Notes under the pieces: model-generated | What the model saw: only the letters and a program-made list of their open reading frames with translations | Told to the model about the DNA's origin: nothing | Database searches by the model: none | In this document: piece after piece, positions 1 through 11,032 of the stretch | Layout: every line of letters starts with the position of its first letter | Numbering within the stretch: the stretch's first letter is position 1 | Position numbers and translations under genes: made by a program | Origin: Polaromonas sp. JS666 | Lineage (GTDB): Bacteria; Pseudomonadota; Gammaproteobacteria; Burkholderiales; Burkholderiaceae_C | Direction of reading: 5' to 3' | DNA length: 64,000 nucleotides | Assembly (NCBI RefSeq): GCF_900103405.1 | Contig: NZ_FNHX01000001.1 | Location: 859,447 to 923,446, forward strand

Positions 1-281
1 GGCCCGGCCACCCTGAAACTTCGGGGAACTCACAGATGAGACGGCCACTTCCCCCAGGGAATACCGCAAGGACTGCACACCAAATGTTCGCCCAAACAGC
101 TTGCCCGGAAAAATAAACCGAAACGTGCCCCTGGCGCTGCCCGGCCTGTTTTTCCGTCCTCTTGTTCCTGACTCTGAATCCTTGCCGCCGTGCCTGTGCT
201 TTGCGCAGGCGCCAAGGCGCATTTTTGTTTACTGGTAGCCGATAGATATTTAGAACAATTTTTCCGACAACTGGAGGTCCC
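1..281. other. Intergenic region upstream of rpoD
   Basis: No convincing gene is seen in these 281 bases. A plus-strand frame is open from the window edge to a TGA at 37-39 and could be the last residues of an upstream gene, but it is too short to identify. The A/T-rich stretch at 222-260 just before rpoD holds a weak promoter candidate (TTGTTT at 225-230, TATTTA at 247-252, 16-base spacer). A strong GGAGG Shine-Dalgarno sits at about 272-276, before the rpoD ATG at 282. Confidence 0.35.
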
Positions 282-2759
<2,478 letters not shown>

Positions 2760-2779
2760 GCGGCATCCGCCCTCCCCGA

Positions 2780-2812
2780 AAGCCCGGCCCCGCAAGGCGC
2801 CGGGCTTTTTTA
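2780..2812 (+). terminator. Rho-independent terminator of rpoD
   Basis: An 8-bp GC-rich stem, AGCCCGGC at 2781-2788 pairing with GCCGGGCT at 2799-2806, is followed by a run of six T. It begins 21 bases after the rpoD stop codon. Confidence 0.9.
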
Positions 2813-2815
2813 CGC

Positions 2816-2833
2816 CTAAGAACCTGTTCTTAG
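2816..2833. repeat. Perfect inverted repeat between convergent genes
   Basis: CTAAGAAC, two bases, then GTTCTTAG. It lies between the rpoD terminator and the stop codon of the convergent hydrolase gene. It has no T-run and is not GC-rich, so it is a poor terminator. Function unknown. Confidence 0.6.
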
Positions 2834-2837
2834 AAAC

Positions 2838-3737
2838 TCAGGGCGCCGTCAGCCCCACCTTGCGCACAAAGGCGTCCAGCGGCACCGACCACATCTTGCC
2901 GCCATAGGTCAGCAGCGAATGCCCGTCGTGCCCGGCCAGCGGCCCGGTCTGGACGAACTGTGTGTCGCTGCCGCCCGCCTTGAAGGCCTCATGCCACTCG
3001 CGGGGCGCCTCGGCGCCCCAGTACTGGTCGTTCTCGGCATACAGCCACAGGCTGGGCACCTTGACCAGCTTGCCGAGTTCGCCGTAAGTCTTGCGCAGGT
3101 TGTCGGGCCCGCAGCTTTTGGTGGGTGAATCTGCAGGGTTACCGCCCGAGCCGCCCGCGAAATTGACGGCGCCTATCACGCCCGGCAGGTTGAGCGCGGC
3201 CACCGACACCGTGGTCATGCCGCCCACCGACTGGCCTTCCAGCAACAGCCTGTCCTTGCGCACCCAGGGTTGCTGCAGCGCCCACTGGTGCAGCGCGACC
3301 ACCGTCTTGCCGGCCTGGCTGGCCACGCGCGTGAAGTCGGGATCGCCGCCGCAGACCTTGCCGCTCCAGCGGGCCCCGGAGTCTTCGCGGTCCAGCCCGC
3401 CGGTGTCGCCGTAACCGGGCCTGACCGGGGCCACCACGGCCACCCCCTTGAGAAGCCAGTAATTCGCGTGCCCGACCAGCACCGGGTACTCCAGCCTGGC
3501 CCTGTCGGCACGCGAGGGGGCCCGCCCATGGGAAAAAATCACCAGCGGAAACGGGCCTTCGCCCTCGGGCTTGTAGACGTGGGTGACGACTTCAACCTGC
3601 TTGTTGTCGATGAGCAGCGGCAGCTTGACGATTTGCGGCGGCACACGCTCGGGCGGCTGCTGCGCCCAGGCAGGCACGGCGGCGAGCTGCGCCACCCACA
3701 CCAGGCCAATCGCCCATCCTTGTTTCAACCAGTGCAT
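2838..3737 (-). CDS. Secreted alpha/beta hydrolase (dienelactone hydrolase-like)
   Basis: Predicted exported serine hydrolase of 299 residues. A signal peptide (hydrophobic stretch ending PAWAQ) is followed by an alpha/beta-hydrolase fold with nucleophile elbow GQSVGG near residue 185, oxyanion-region motif FSHGRAPS, and a late His in GHDGHS as probable catalytic base. The start is placed at the internal ATG at 3737 because it has a GGGAG ribosome site about 5 bases upstream and starts the signal peptide cleanly; a longer frame starts at 3773. It lies downstream of galM in the same direction with a 47-base gap, so it may be the last gene of the sugar-acid operon. The substrate cannot be read from the sequence; an ester or lactone is plausible. 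Confidence 0.8.
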   Translation of the reverse strand: MHWLKQGWAIGLVWVAQLAAVPAWAQQPPERVPPQIVKLPLLIDNKQVEVVTHVYKPEGEGPFPLVIFSHGRAPSRADRARLEYPVLVGHANYWLLKGVAVVAPVRPGYGDTGGLDREDSGARWSGKVCGGDPDFTRVASQAGKTVVALHQWALQQPWVRKDRLLLEGQSVGGMTTVSVAALNLPGVIGAVNFAGGSGGNPADSPTKSCGPDNLRKTYGELGKLVKVPSLWLYAENDQYWGAEAPREWHEAFKAGGSDTQFVQTGPLAGHDGHSLLTYGGKMWSVPLDAFVRKVGLTAP

Positions 3738-3784
3738 GCCCGGCTCCCTGTAGTTGCCGGAACATTCTGACATGCGGGGCTTGT

Positions 3785-4882
3785 TTATGCCGTGCTGAAG
3801 CGGTACAGCGTGCGGCCCTGGCGCGCCTGCCCCGGCAGGTGCAGGGCCGAAGGAAAGGCCGGGATATTGGGCGCATTCGGGTAGCCCTGAGGCTCAAAGC
3901 ACAGGCTTTGCTGCTGTACATAGCGCCTGCCGCCCTTGCCCGGCCCGCCGGCCAGGGGTTCGCCGGCCAGCATGCCGGTGTAAAACTGCATGGTGGGCTC
4001 GCTCGACCAGACCTCCATCACACGGCCGCTGGCAGGTGCACTCACACGCGCGCAGAGCGCCAGTTCACCATCCTCGGCCGCGTTGCGCTCTATCGCAAAG
4101 CAGTCGTCGTAGCCGGCAACCCCGCCTGCGGCTTGCGGTCTGCCCACGCGCGTCTCGAGCGCCGTGGGCTGGCGCAGGTCAAATGGCGTGCCCTCCACCG
4201 GCAGCAGCCTGCCCGTGGCGATCAGTTCGGGGGTCATTTCGAAATAACGGCTCGCGCGGATCATCACTTCATGCCCCAGCGCGCTGGCGCTGTGCGTGCT
4301 GTTCACCCCTTCGAGGTTAAAAAAAGCGTGGGTGGTGAAGTTGGCCATGGTGGGCGCATCCAGCGCCACGGCCTCGTAATCGAGCGCCAGCTCATTCGCC
4401 TCCGTCACGCGGTACAGCAGGCGCAAGGCCAACGCACCGGGAAAACCTTCCTCGCCGTCGGCAAACACATAACGCATCTCCACGCTACAGGCGTCGTGCT
4501 GCACAGCATCGAAAACCTGGAAGCGCGAACCCCGCAGACCGCCATGCAGGCAGTGCGGGCCGTTGTTGGCCGCCAGCTGGTGCTCCGTGCCGCCCAGCGT
4601 GAAACGCGCGTTCTCTATGCGCCCCGCATAGCGCCCCACAAAAGCACCCACGGAGGGCGCGCCGCCCACCACGCCTTCAATGCTGTCGTAACCCAGCACC
4701 ACATCGTCAAAACGTCCCGCACGGTCGGGCACCAGCAGCTGCTCTATCTTGGCGCCGTAGTTGGTCACGCACACCGCCATGCCGCGCTGGTTGCGCAGGG
4801 TGAACAGCCTGACGGGCTTGCCGTCGATCTCGCGCGCGAAACGGGTGGGATCGAGCAAAAGGGTATGGTCCGGGCCGCTCAC
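3785..4882 (-). CDS. galM: Aldose 1-epimerase (mutarotase)
   Basis: Interconverts alpha and beta anomers of sugars in the cytoplasm. The 365-residue product has the GalM beta-sandwich signatures: NYGAKIEQLLVPDR near the N-terminus, FVGRYAGRIENARF, NNGPHCLHGG (probable catalytic His), a THAFFNLEG segment, and a C-terminal Glu-bearing FYTGML/LCFEPQGYPNAPN region. I chose the GTG at 4882 because it overlaps the TGA of the upstream TRAP receptor gene (GTGA), a typical translational-coupling arrangement; the 55 residues of open frame upstream of it do not resemble GalM. Co-location with uronate dehydrogenase suggests it supplies the anomer of galacturonate or glucuronate that Udh oxidises, rather than serving a Leloir pathway (inference). 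Confidence 0.93.
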   Translation of the reverse strand: MSGPDHTLLLDPTRFAREIDGKPVRLFTLRNQRGMAVCVTNYGAKIEQLLVPDRAGRFDDVVLGYDSIEGVVGGAPSVGAFVGRYAGRIENARFTLGGTEHQLAANNGPHCLHGGLRGSRFQVFDAVQHDACSVEMRYVFADGEEGFPGALALRLLYRVTEANELALDYEAVALDAPTMANFTTHAFFNLEGVNSTHSASALGHEVMIRASRYFEMTPELIATGRLLPVEGTPFDLRQPTALETRVGRPQAAGGVAGYDDCFAIERNAAEDGELALCARVSAPASGRVMEVWSSEPTMQFYTGMLAGEPLAGGPGKGGRRYVQQQSLCFEPQGYPNAPNIPAFPSALHLPGQARQGRTLYRFSTA

Positions 4883-5847
4883 TTGGCAATAATCGTCAGC
4901 AGTTCTTCGCGTGTGGTCGGGTCGGCCATGTACTTGCCGTACAGCGGCCCCATGCGCCTGACCATGGGCGATACGTCCTTGACCTTGACGAACTGCGAGC
5001 CCTGCTTGGTCGTGGCCTCCAGGGCCGCGGCGACGCGCTTGTTCCACAGTTCGCGCATCAGGATCGCGGATTTGGCGCCGGCCTCGGCGAAGGCGGCCTT
5101 GTCTTCCTTGCTGAGCTTGTCCCAGAGTTTGGTCGACACCACCAACGCCTCGGGCGATATCACGTGGTTGGTCACATAGACGTTTTTGGCCACCTTGTAA
5201 TGCCCCGTGGATTCATAGGAAGGCAGGTTGTTCTCGGCGCAATCGACCTTGCCCTGCTCCAGGGCGACTAGCACGTCCTTGAAGGGCAAGGCCACCGGCT
5301 TGGCTTCCATGAGCTTGACCATCTCGATGTAGACCTCGGACTGCTGCACGCGGATGTTCATGCCGGCCAGGTCCCGCAGGTTGTTGACGGGCTTGACGCA
5401 GTAAAACGAACGGCCGCCGCCGTCATACCAGCCCAGCACCACAAAGCCGGCCGATTTCAGGTTGGCGGAAAAGCGCTCGCCCAGCTTGCCGTCCAGGTGG
5501 CGGAACATATGGGCCGAATCGGTGAAGAGGAAAGGCAGGTTCAGCACCTTGATGCCCGGCACCGCGTCCGACAAGGGGCCCGAACTGAACTCGGCCACGT
5601 CGATCTCGCCGCTCTTGAGCATTTGCACCGCCTTGGGCTGGTCGCCAAGCGCGCCGCTGTTAAAAAGCTCTATGTTGTAGCGGCCGCCGGTGCTCTTGGA
5701 GACCTGCTCCACAAAACTCTTCATGGCTTCGGAGACCGGGTAGCCGTCGGGGTGGATGTTCCAGGCCCTCAGCTTGGCCTGGGCCATCGCGGCGCTCGCG
5801 CACAGCGCGAGGGAAAGGCATAAAAGCCCCTTGAAAGATGTACGCAT
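4879..5847 (-). CDS. TRAP transporter solute receptor, DctP family (copy 2)
   Basis: Periplasmic substrate-binding protein of a tripartite ATP-independent transporter, 322 residues, with a signal peptide ending ASAAMAQA. It contains the DctP hallmarks: NIHPDGYP, an LPFLF segment, GMNIRVQQSE with the Arg that in this family salt-bridges the substrate carboxylate, and ENNLPSYEST. It is clearly paralogous to the receptor at 14524-15495 (shared IHPDGYP, RVQQS, AENN-PSYES), yet has no membrane genes of its own nearby, so it probably shares the DctQM pair at 12622-14421 or an unlinked one. The stop overlaps the galM GTG start. A hexuronate or aldarate ligand is inferred from context only. Confidence 0.92.
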   Translation of the reverse strand: MRTSFKGLLCLSLALCASAAMAQAKLRAWNIHPDGYPVSEAMKSFVEQVSKSTGGRYNIELFNSGALGDQPKAVQMLKSGEIDVAEFSSGPLSDAVPGIKVLNLPFLFTDSAHMFRHLDGKLGERFSANLKSAGFVVLGWYDGGGRSFYCVKPVNNLRDLAGMNIRVQQSEVYIEMVKLMEAKPVALPFKDVLVALEQGKVDCAENNLPSYESTGHYKVAKNVYVTNHVISPEALVVSTKLWDKLSKEDKAAFAEAGAKSAILMRELWNKRVAAALEATTKQGSQFVKVKDVSPMVRRMGPLYGKYMADPTTREELLTIIAK

Positions 5848-5997
5848 TTTTGTCTCCTGGATGTGGGGCTCTACAGCTGCCTCTGGCGGGCAGTCTTGTA
5901 TTTTTTGTGATCAATCCCTGAGGGGATGTTCGCACGGATGACTCGCCCTTCTCAAAGGATATGGAGCGATATCACCATTAATTCACGCAAGCCGTTT

Positions 5998-6975
5998 TCA
6001 ATCGAGCTTGATGTTGGCGTCCGACACGACCTTGGCCCAGCGGCCGCGCTCCTGGTTGAAGAAGCCGTCCTGCTGCGCCGGCGTCATGGTCACGACTTCC
6101 GCGCCCTGCCCCGCGAGCTTGGCGCGTATGTCGGGGCTGCGGATGATCTTGATGAGTTCGGTGTTCAGGCGGTTGATGATGGCCGGCGGCGTGCCGTTGG
6201 CCACCAGCAGGCCTTGCCAGGTGCCGGATTCGAAGTTGGCCAGGCCTTGCTCCGCCAGCGTCGGCACATTGCCGATCAGCGGCATGCGCGTGCTCTTGGA
6301 AACGCCCAGGATTTTGAGCTTGCCGCTTTGCACATGCGGCAAGGTGGCCAGCATGCCGTTCATCAAAATCTGCGTCTGCCCCGCGATGGTGTCGCTGACG
6401 GCTTGCGAGCCGCCCTTGTAGGGGATGTACTGCCATTTGGCCTTGCTGGCCCGCTCGACCGCCACGCCGGCCAGGTGCGGCGCGCTGCCCATGGCCGTCA
6501 CCGCGAAGTTCAGCTCGGTCTTGTGCGACAGGGCCACGAGCTCCTTGAGGTTGCTCACGGGCACCGAGGGATGGACCACCAGCAGGTGCGGCGAATACGC
6601 CAGCATGGTGACGCCGCGCAAGTCCTTGGACGGATCAAAGCCCAGCTTGGGATAGACCGAGGGGCTGATGGCCAGCGCGCCGGTGTCGCATAGCAGCAGC
6701 GTGTAGCCGTCGGGCGCGGACTTGGCCACGATGTCAGCACCCAGGTTGCCGTTGGCGCCGGCCTTGTTGTCCACGATGACCGACTGCTTGAGCGCCTCGG
6801 CGAGCGGCTGCGAAATGGCGCGCGCGATGATGTCCGAAGAGCCGCCCGGCGGATAAGGCACCACCAGGCGTATCGGTTTGGACGGCCATCCGGCCTGGGC
6901 ATTTGCGGCGCCGCTTGCGGCACCCACACCCACGGCCAATGAAGCCGCAATAAGTTCTCGTCGATTGATAGCCAT
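5998..6975 (-). CDS. Tripartite tricarboxylate transporter receptor, Bug/TctC family (copy 1)
   Basis: Periplasmic receptor of 325 residues. The N-terminus has twin arginines (NRREL) and a hydrophobic segment ending ANA. Family motifs are PSKPIRLVVPYPPGGSSD, the carboxylate-binding loop after it, DNKAGANGNLG, SAPDGYTLL and YKGGSQAVSDTIAGQ. An AGGAG ribosome site precedes the ATG at 6975. No tctA or tctB membrane genes are present in the window, which is usual for the expanded Bug family of Burkholderiales, where many receptors are orphans. It sits downstream of garR in the sugar-acid run. The ligand is unknown; most characterised Bug proteins bind small carboxylates. Confidence 0.93.
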   Translation of the reverse strand: MAINRRELIAASLAVGVGAASGAANAQAGWPSKPIRLVVPYPPGGSSDIIARAISQPLAEALKQSVIVDNKAGANGNLGADIVAKSAPDGYTLLLCDTGALAISPSVYPKLGFDPSKDLRGVTMLAYSPHLLVVHPSVPVSNLKELVALSHKTELNFAVTAMGSAPHLAGVAVERASKAKWQYIPYKGGSQAVSDTIAGQTQILMNGMLATLPHVQSGKLKILGVSKSTRMPLIGNVPTLAEQGLANFESGTWQGLLVANGTPPAIINRLNTELIKIIRSPDIRAKLAGQGAEVVTMTPAQQDGFFNQERGRWAKVVSDANIKLD

Positions 6976-7071
6976 GTCTGTCTCCTGAATGTTCGAAAAA
7001 CGGGGGTACCCCTCCGCCGCGCCGAGAGCCTCTTTCGGGCTCCTCGCACGCGCCTGTCTGCTCTGTCCGGT

Positions 7072-7962
7072 TTATGCCGATTTCGCGACTTCGTGGTTGC
7101 CCAGCAACTCCAGCGCCCGCACCAAGGCGGAATGGTCCAGGTCCTGCATGCCGTTGGCGGCGCAGGCCTGCATCAGCTGGGCGGCGCCCGCCGTTTGCGG
7201 CAGGGCCAGGCCCAGAGTGCGCGCGCCGCTGAGCGCGAGGTTCAAATCCTTCTGGTGCAGGCCGATGCGGAAACCCGGCGCGAAGGTGCGCTTGATCATG
7301 CGCTCGCCATGCACTTCCAAAATGCGCGAGGAGGCAAAACCGCCCATCAGCGCCTGGCGCACCTTGGCCGGGTCGGCGCCGGCCTTGCTGGCGAACAGCA
7401 GGGCTTCACCGACGGCCGCGATGTTCAGCGCCACGATGATCTGGTTGGCCACCTTGCAGGTCTGGCCGTCGCCGTTGCCGCCCACTAGCGTGATGTTTTT
7501 GCCCATCAGCTCGAACAGCGGCTTGACGAGGTCGAAGGCCGCCTGCGGGCCGCCCACCATGATGGTGAGGCTGGCCGCCTTGGCGCCGACTTCGCCGCCC
7601 GACACGGGGGCGTCCAGGTAGTCGCAGCCCAGGGCGTTGATCTTCCCGGCGAATTCCTTGGTGTCCATCGGCGAGACGGAGCTCATGTCGACAATCGTCT
7701 TGCCCTTGGTCAGCGCGCCGGCCACGCCGCCTTCGCCGAACAGCACCTTGGCCACGTCGGGCGTGTCGGGCAGCATCATGAAGATGATGTCCGCCTGCTT
7801 GACGACCTCGGCGATGGAGTCGCAGGCCTTGCCCTTGCCGGTCAGCAGTTCGGCGGGCACCTTGCCCCGCGTGTTCAGGAAAACCTCGTGCCCTGCCGCA
7901 ATCAGGTGCGCCGCCATGGGGCTGCCCATGATGCCCAGGCCGATAAATCCAAGCTTGCTCAT
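7072..7962 (-). CDS. garR: 2-hydroxy-3-oxopropionate (tartronate semialdehyde) reductase
   Basis: Reduces tartronate semialdehyde to D-glycerate with NAD(P)H, the last step of aldarate degradation before glycerate kinase. The 296-residue protein is a beta-hydroxyacid dehydrogenase: Rossmann motif GLGIMGSPMAAHL near residue 8, substrate-binding signature DAPVSGGEVGA at about 118-128, and the catalytic Lys in GQTCKVANQ near 170. Length matches GarR/GlxR (about 295). It is directly downstream of the GarL-like aldolase that makes its substrate, which supports this assignment over 3-hydroxyisobutyrate dehydrogenase. Confidence 0.92.
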   Translation of the reverse strand: MSKLGFIGLGIMGSPMAAHLIAAGHEVFLNTRGKVPAELLTGKGKACDSIAEVVKQADIIFMMLPDTPDVAKVLFGEGGVAGALTKGKTIVDMSSVSPMDTKEFAGKINALGCDYLDAPVSGGEVGAKAASLTIMVGGPQAAFDLVKPLFELMGKNITLVGGNGDGQTCKVANQIIVALNIAAVGEALLFASKAGADPAKVRQALMGGFASSRILEVHGERMIKRTFAPGFRIGLHQKDLNLALSGARTLGLALPQTAGAAQLMQACAANGMQDLDHSALVRALELLGNHEVAKSA

Positions 7963-8016
7963 TCAAATACTCCAGTCAAAAATCCAGTCAGAAAAACACT
8001 GCGCCCCTCAGGCGCG

Positions 8017-8799
8017 TCAGGTGCGGTAACGGTCGTGCAGGGCTTGCGTGGCGGCGCGGAACACGCCGAGGTCGCTGCCCACGGCGACGAAGGTGGCGCC
8101 CATCTCCATGTAGCGCCGCGCGTCGGCTTCCACCGGCGCGAGGATGCCCGTGGGCTTGCCGCAGGCCTTGGCGTCGGCGAACACGCCGGCGATGGCTTTC
8201 TGCACGTCGGGGTGGCCCGCGTTGCCCAGGTGGCCCAGGCCGGCGGCCAGGTCCGAGGGGCCGACAAAAATACAGTCCACGCCCTCTGTTTCGGCAATCG
8301 CGCGCGCGGCCGCGACGCCTGCGCTGCTTTCGATCTGCACCGCGACGCAGATCTGGTCGTTGATGCCCTTGAAGTAGTCGGGCACGGTGCCGTAGCGGTT
8401 GCTGCGCTGCGAGACCGACACGCCGCGCACGCCCTGCGGCGGGTAGCGCGTGGCCGCCACCGCGCGCCGTGCCTCGTCGGCGCTTTCGACAAAAGGCACC
8501 AGGAAGTTGTAGAAGCCGGCATCGAGCAGGCGCTTGATCTCGACCTCGTTGTTGCTGGTGGGGCGCACAAAGGGCGCGCTCGGGCTGTCCTTGAGCGCCA
8601 TCAGCTGGGGAATGAAGGTCCCCACGTCATTGGGCGAATGTTCGCCGTCCAGCAGGATCCAGTCGAAGCCGGCCACACCCAGCACCTCGGTGGTGATGGC
8701 GTTGGCCAGCGAGGACCAGCAGCCTATCAGTTTTTTGCCGGCCAGCAGGTCTCGCTTGAAGCTGTTGGGAAAGGATTGGTAGGGAGTTGCTTGTGTCAT
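8017..8799 (-). CDS. garL: HpcH/HpaI-type aldolase (5-keto-4-deoxy-D-glucarate aldolase)
   Basis: Divalent-metal class II aldolase of 260 residues expected to cleave 5-keto-4-deoxy-D-glucarate to pyruvate and tartronate semialdehyde. Motifs: [33 protein letters not shown] at the N-terminus (containing the catalytic Glu-His pair), [19 protein letters not shown], and a later VQIESSAGV and [12 protein letters not shown], where the Glu and Asp are the metal ligands in this fold. The nearby galactarate dehydratase and tartronate semialdehyde reductase genes favour GarL over the 4-hydroxy-2-oxoheptanedioate aldolase HpaI, which is the main alternative by sequence. Confidence 0.9.
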   Translation of the reverse strand: MTQATPYQSFPNSFKRDLLAGKKLIGCWSSLANAITTEVLGVAGFDWILLDGEHSPNDVGTFIPQLMALKDSPSAPFVRPTSNNEVEIKRLLDAGFYNFLVPFVESADEARRAVAATRYPPQGVRGVSVSQRSNRYGTVPDYFKGINDQICVAVQIESSAGVAAARAIAETEGVDCIFVGPSDLAAGLGHLGNAGHPDVQKAIAGVFADAKACGKPTGILAPVEADARRYMEMGATFVAVGSDLGVFRAATQALHDRYRT

Positions 8800-8850
8800 G
8801 GTGGTTTGCTTCTACGATGTCGGTTGCTTCGATTTGCGGTCCGCCGGGCT

Positions 8851-9843
8851 TTATTCGGCCTTGATGTTCGCGGCCTTGATGACCTGTGCCCACTTGGCCA
8901 CTTCCGCGCGCTGGAAGGCGGCGATCTGGGTCGTCGTCATGTTGGCCGGCTCCATGCCGAAGCCCTTGAGTTTTGCCTGCATCTCGGGTTCCGCCAGGAT
9001 GCGGCCGATTTCCTTGTGCAGGCGGTCGACCATGAGGGCGGGCGTTCCCGCCGGCGCAAAAATCGCCTGCCAGGAGAGCACTTCAAAATTCGCCAGGCCC
9101 GGCAGGCCGGATTCAGCCACCGTCGGCACATCCGGCATGGATGGCAGCCGGCTGGCGGACGTCACCGCGATCGCGCGCAGCTTGCCGCTTTGCACATGCG
9201 GCGCCGCGACGACGCTGGTGTCGAACATCATGTCGACCTGCCCGCCTATCACGTCCTGGATGGCCGGGCCGCTGCCCTTGTAAGGCACATGCGTGAACTT
9301 CACGCCGGAGCGAAAGGCCAGCAGCTCCAGCGAAAGGTGTTGCGAGGTGCCGGTGCCGGCCGAGGCCGACGACAGCCCGCCGCTTTTGCCCTTGCTGGCC
9401 TCGATCACGTCCTTCAAGGTTTTGTAGGGGCTGGCCTGGTTGACCACCAGCACCAGCGGGTTGGTGCCTATCAGCGTGACGGGCACAAAGGACTTGATGG
9501 GGTCGTAGCCGATCTTGGGATACAGGCTCACATTGATCGCATGCGAGCTGACCGTGCCGCCCACCAGGGTGTAGCCGTCCGGCGCGGCGCGCGAGCCGAC
9601 TTCCGAACCGACGCTGCCGCCCGCTCCGGGTTTGTTGTCGACGACGATGGTGGTGCCCAGCGCGGTGCCCAGCTTCTGCCCGATCAGCCGGCCCAGCACG
9701 TCGGTGGTGCCGCCCGCAGCGAAGGGCACCAGGTAGGTGATGGGCTTGCCCGTCGGCCAGTTGCCTTGCGCGAATGCGGGAAGCGTTGAAAAACCGGCCA
9801 TGGCGGCCAGCGCGGTGTTGAGCAGGGTGCGGCGTTGCATCAT
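8851..9843 (-). CDS. Tripartite tricarboxylate transporter receptor, Bug/TctC family (copy 2)
   Basis: Periplasmic receptor, 330 residues, signal peptide ending LPAFAQG. Family signatures: PITYLVPFAAGGTTDVLGR, DNKPGAGGSVGSEVGSRAAPDGYTL, THVPYKGSGPAIQDVIGGQVD and the DVPTVAESGLPG loop. Two ATG codons are adjacent at the start (MMQRR); either may be used. It lies between the beta-propeller lactonase and garL and is presumably co-transcribed with them. No TctAB partner is encoded here. Ligand unknown. Confidence 0.93.
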   Translation of the reverse strand: MMQRRTLLNTALAAMAGFSTLPAFAQGNWPTGKPITYLVPFAAGGTTDVLGRLIGQKLGTALGTTIVVDNKPGAGGSVGSEVGSRAAPDGYTLVGGTVSSHAINVSLYPKIGYDPIKSFVPVTLIGTNPLVLVVNQASPYKTLKDVIEASKGKSGGLSSASAGTGTSQHLSLELLAFRSGVKFTHVPYKGSGPAIQDVIGGQVDMMFDTSVVAAPHVQSGKLRAIAVTSASRLPSMPDVPTVAESGLPGLANFEVLSWQAIFAPAGTPALMVDRLHKEIGRILAEPEMQAKLKGFGMEPANMTTTQIAAFQRAEVAKWAQVIKAANIKAE

Positions 9844-9893
9844 GATGAGTCCTTTGTGTGTGTCAGATAAAAGTTGCCGGGCGCTTCACGCGC

Positions 9894-10997
9894 TCAGGGC
9901 ATCTCGACAATCTCAATCCAGTTCGGGTTCTTGCCGACGGGCAGGCGCTTGGGCGCGCCCAGCGCGCCGGTCGCGGCATCAATGGCGTACACCGACACGC
10001 TGTGCGAATCCTGGCCCGCCGCGATCAGGTAGCGTCCCTGCGCATCGATGGCAAAACCGCGCGGGGTTTTTTCGGTGGGCGTCTGGCCCAGGGGCTCCAG
10101 CAGGCCGGTGGCGGCATCGACACGGAAGGCCGACAGCGTGCTGGAGGTGCGCTCCGAGGCATACAGGTAGCGGCCGTCGGGCGTGAAGTGCAAGTCGGCG
10201 GCCCAGGGCTTGCCCGCGAAACCGGCCGGCAGCGTGGTGCGGGTCTGCAGCAGCTTGAGCGTGCCGCGCGCGCCATCCCAGGCGAAGACCTGGAGTTGCG
10301 CGTCCAGCTCATTGAGCAGGTAGGCAAAGCGCTGCGCCTTGTCCCAGACAAAATGGCGCGGGCCGGATTTCGCGGCGCTGGCGGTCAGCGCCGGGTCGTT
10401 GGGCGAAAGCACGCCGGTGGCGGCATCAAAGCGCCAGCTTGAGACGTTGTCGTTGCCCAGGCTGGTGGCCAGCACAAAGCGGTTGGCCGAATCGGCATGG
10501 ATGGCATGCGCATTCGCGATCCCGGGAATCAGCTGCTGGATGGCGCCTACCTTGCCTTCCTTGTCGATGCTGTTGACGGTGATCTTGTGGCCGGGATAGG
10601 ACGCCGCGAAGAGCCAGCGGCCCGTCAGGTCGGTGTCGATGTTGGCCATGCTGTCGGCCAAGGGCGCCTCCCCCAGCTTGCGCAGCTTGCCGCTGGCGCC
10701 GTCGATGGCGAAGCTCACGGCGCGAAAAGGCTGCGAACGCAGCGCCGCATACAGAAAACGCTTGTCCGGGCTCACGGCCATGGGCATCACGGTGCCGCCC
10801 ACGTTCACGGTCTCCACCGGCTTGAGTGTTCCCTGGCTGCGGTCCAGCTCCAGCACCGATATTTCCTGGCTGTCGGCGTTGGACACATACACCCAGGTGG
10901 CGGCGCAGGCCCCGCCGGCGACGGCCGCAAGGCCGATTGCGGCGAACAATTGCAAGGCCAGGCGCAGCGCGCGCAGGCCGGGTGGAACGATGGTCAT
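9894..10997 (-). CDS. Exported beta-propeller lactonase (YbhE/6-phosphogluconolactonase-like)
   Basis: Seven-bladed beta-propeller protein of 367 residues, family of YbhE-type 6-phosphogluconolactonase and muconate-lactonising proteins. Visible blade motifs include WVYVSNADSQEISVLELD, SPDKRFLYAALRS, DLTGRWLFAASY, FTPDGRYLYASERTSSTLSAFRVD and IDAQGRYLIAAGQDSHSVSVYAID. The N-terminus is a signal peptide (hydrophobic run ending AGGACAATW), unlike cytoplasmic Pgl. In a uronate-oxidation cluster the likely substrate is an aldaro- or aldonolactone rather than 6-phosphogluconolactone. The export signal would place the activity in the periplasm, which fits poorly with a cytoplasmic Udh; alternatively it may act on imported lactones. 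The role is inferred from context. Confidence 0.82.
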   Translation of the reverse strand: MTIVPPGLRALRLALQLFAAIGLAAVAGGACAATWVYVSNADSQEISVLELDRSQGTLKPVETVNVGGTVMPMAVSPDKRFLYAALRSQPFRAVSFAIDGASGKLRKLGEAPLADSMANIDTDLTGRWLFAASYPGHKITVNSIDKEGKVGAIQQLIPGIANAHAIHADSANRFVLATSLGNDNVSSWRFDAATGVLSPNDPALTASAAKSGPRHFVWDKAQRFAYLLNELDAQLQVFAWDGARGTLKLLQTRTTLPAGFAGKPWAADLHFTPDGRYLYASERTSSTLSAFRVDAATGLLEPLGQTPTEKTPRGFAIDAQGRYLIAAGQDSHSVSVYAIDAATGALGAPKRLPVGKNPNWIEIVEMP

Positions 10998-11032
10998 GGT
11001 CTGTCTCCTTCTGTTTGTGTTGTGGATGCGGC

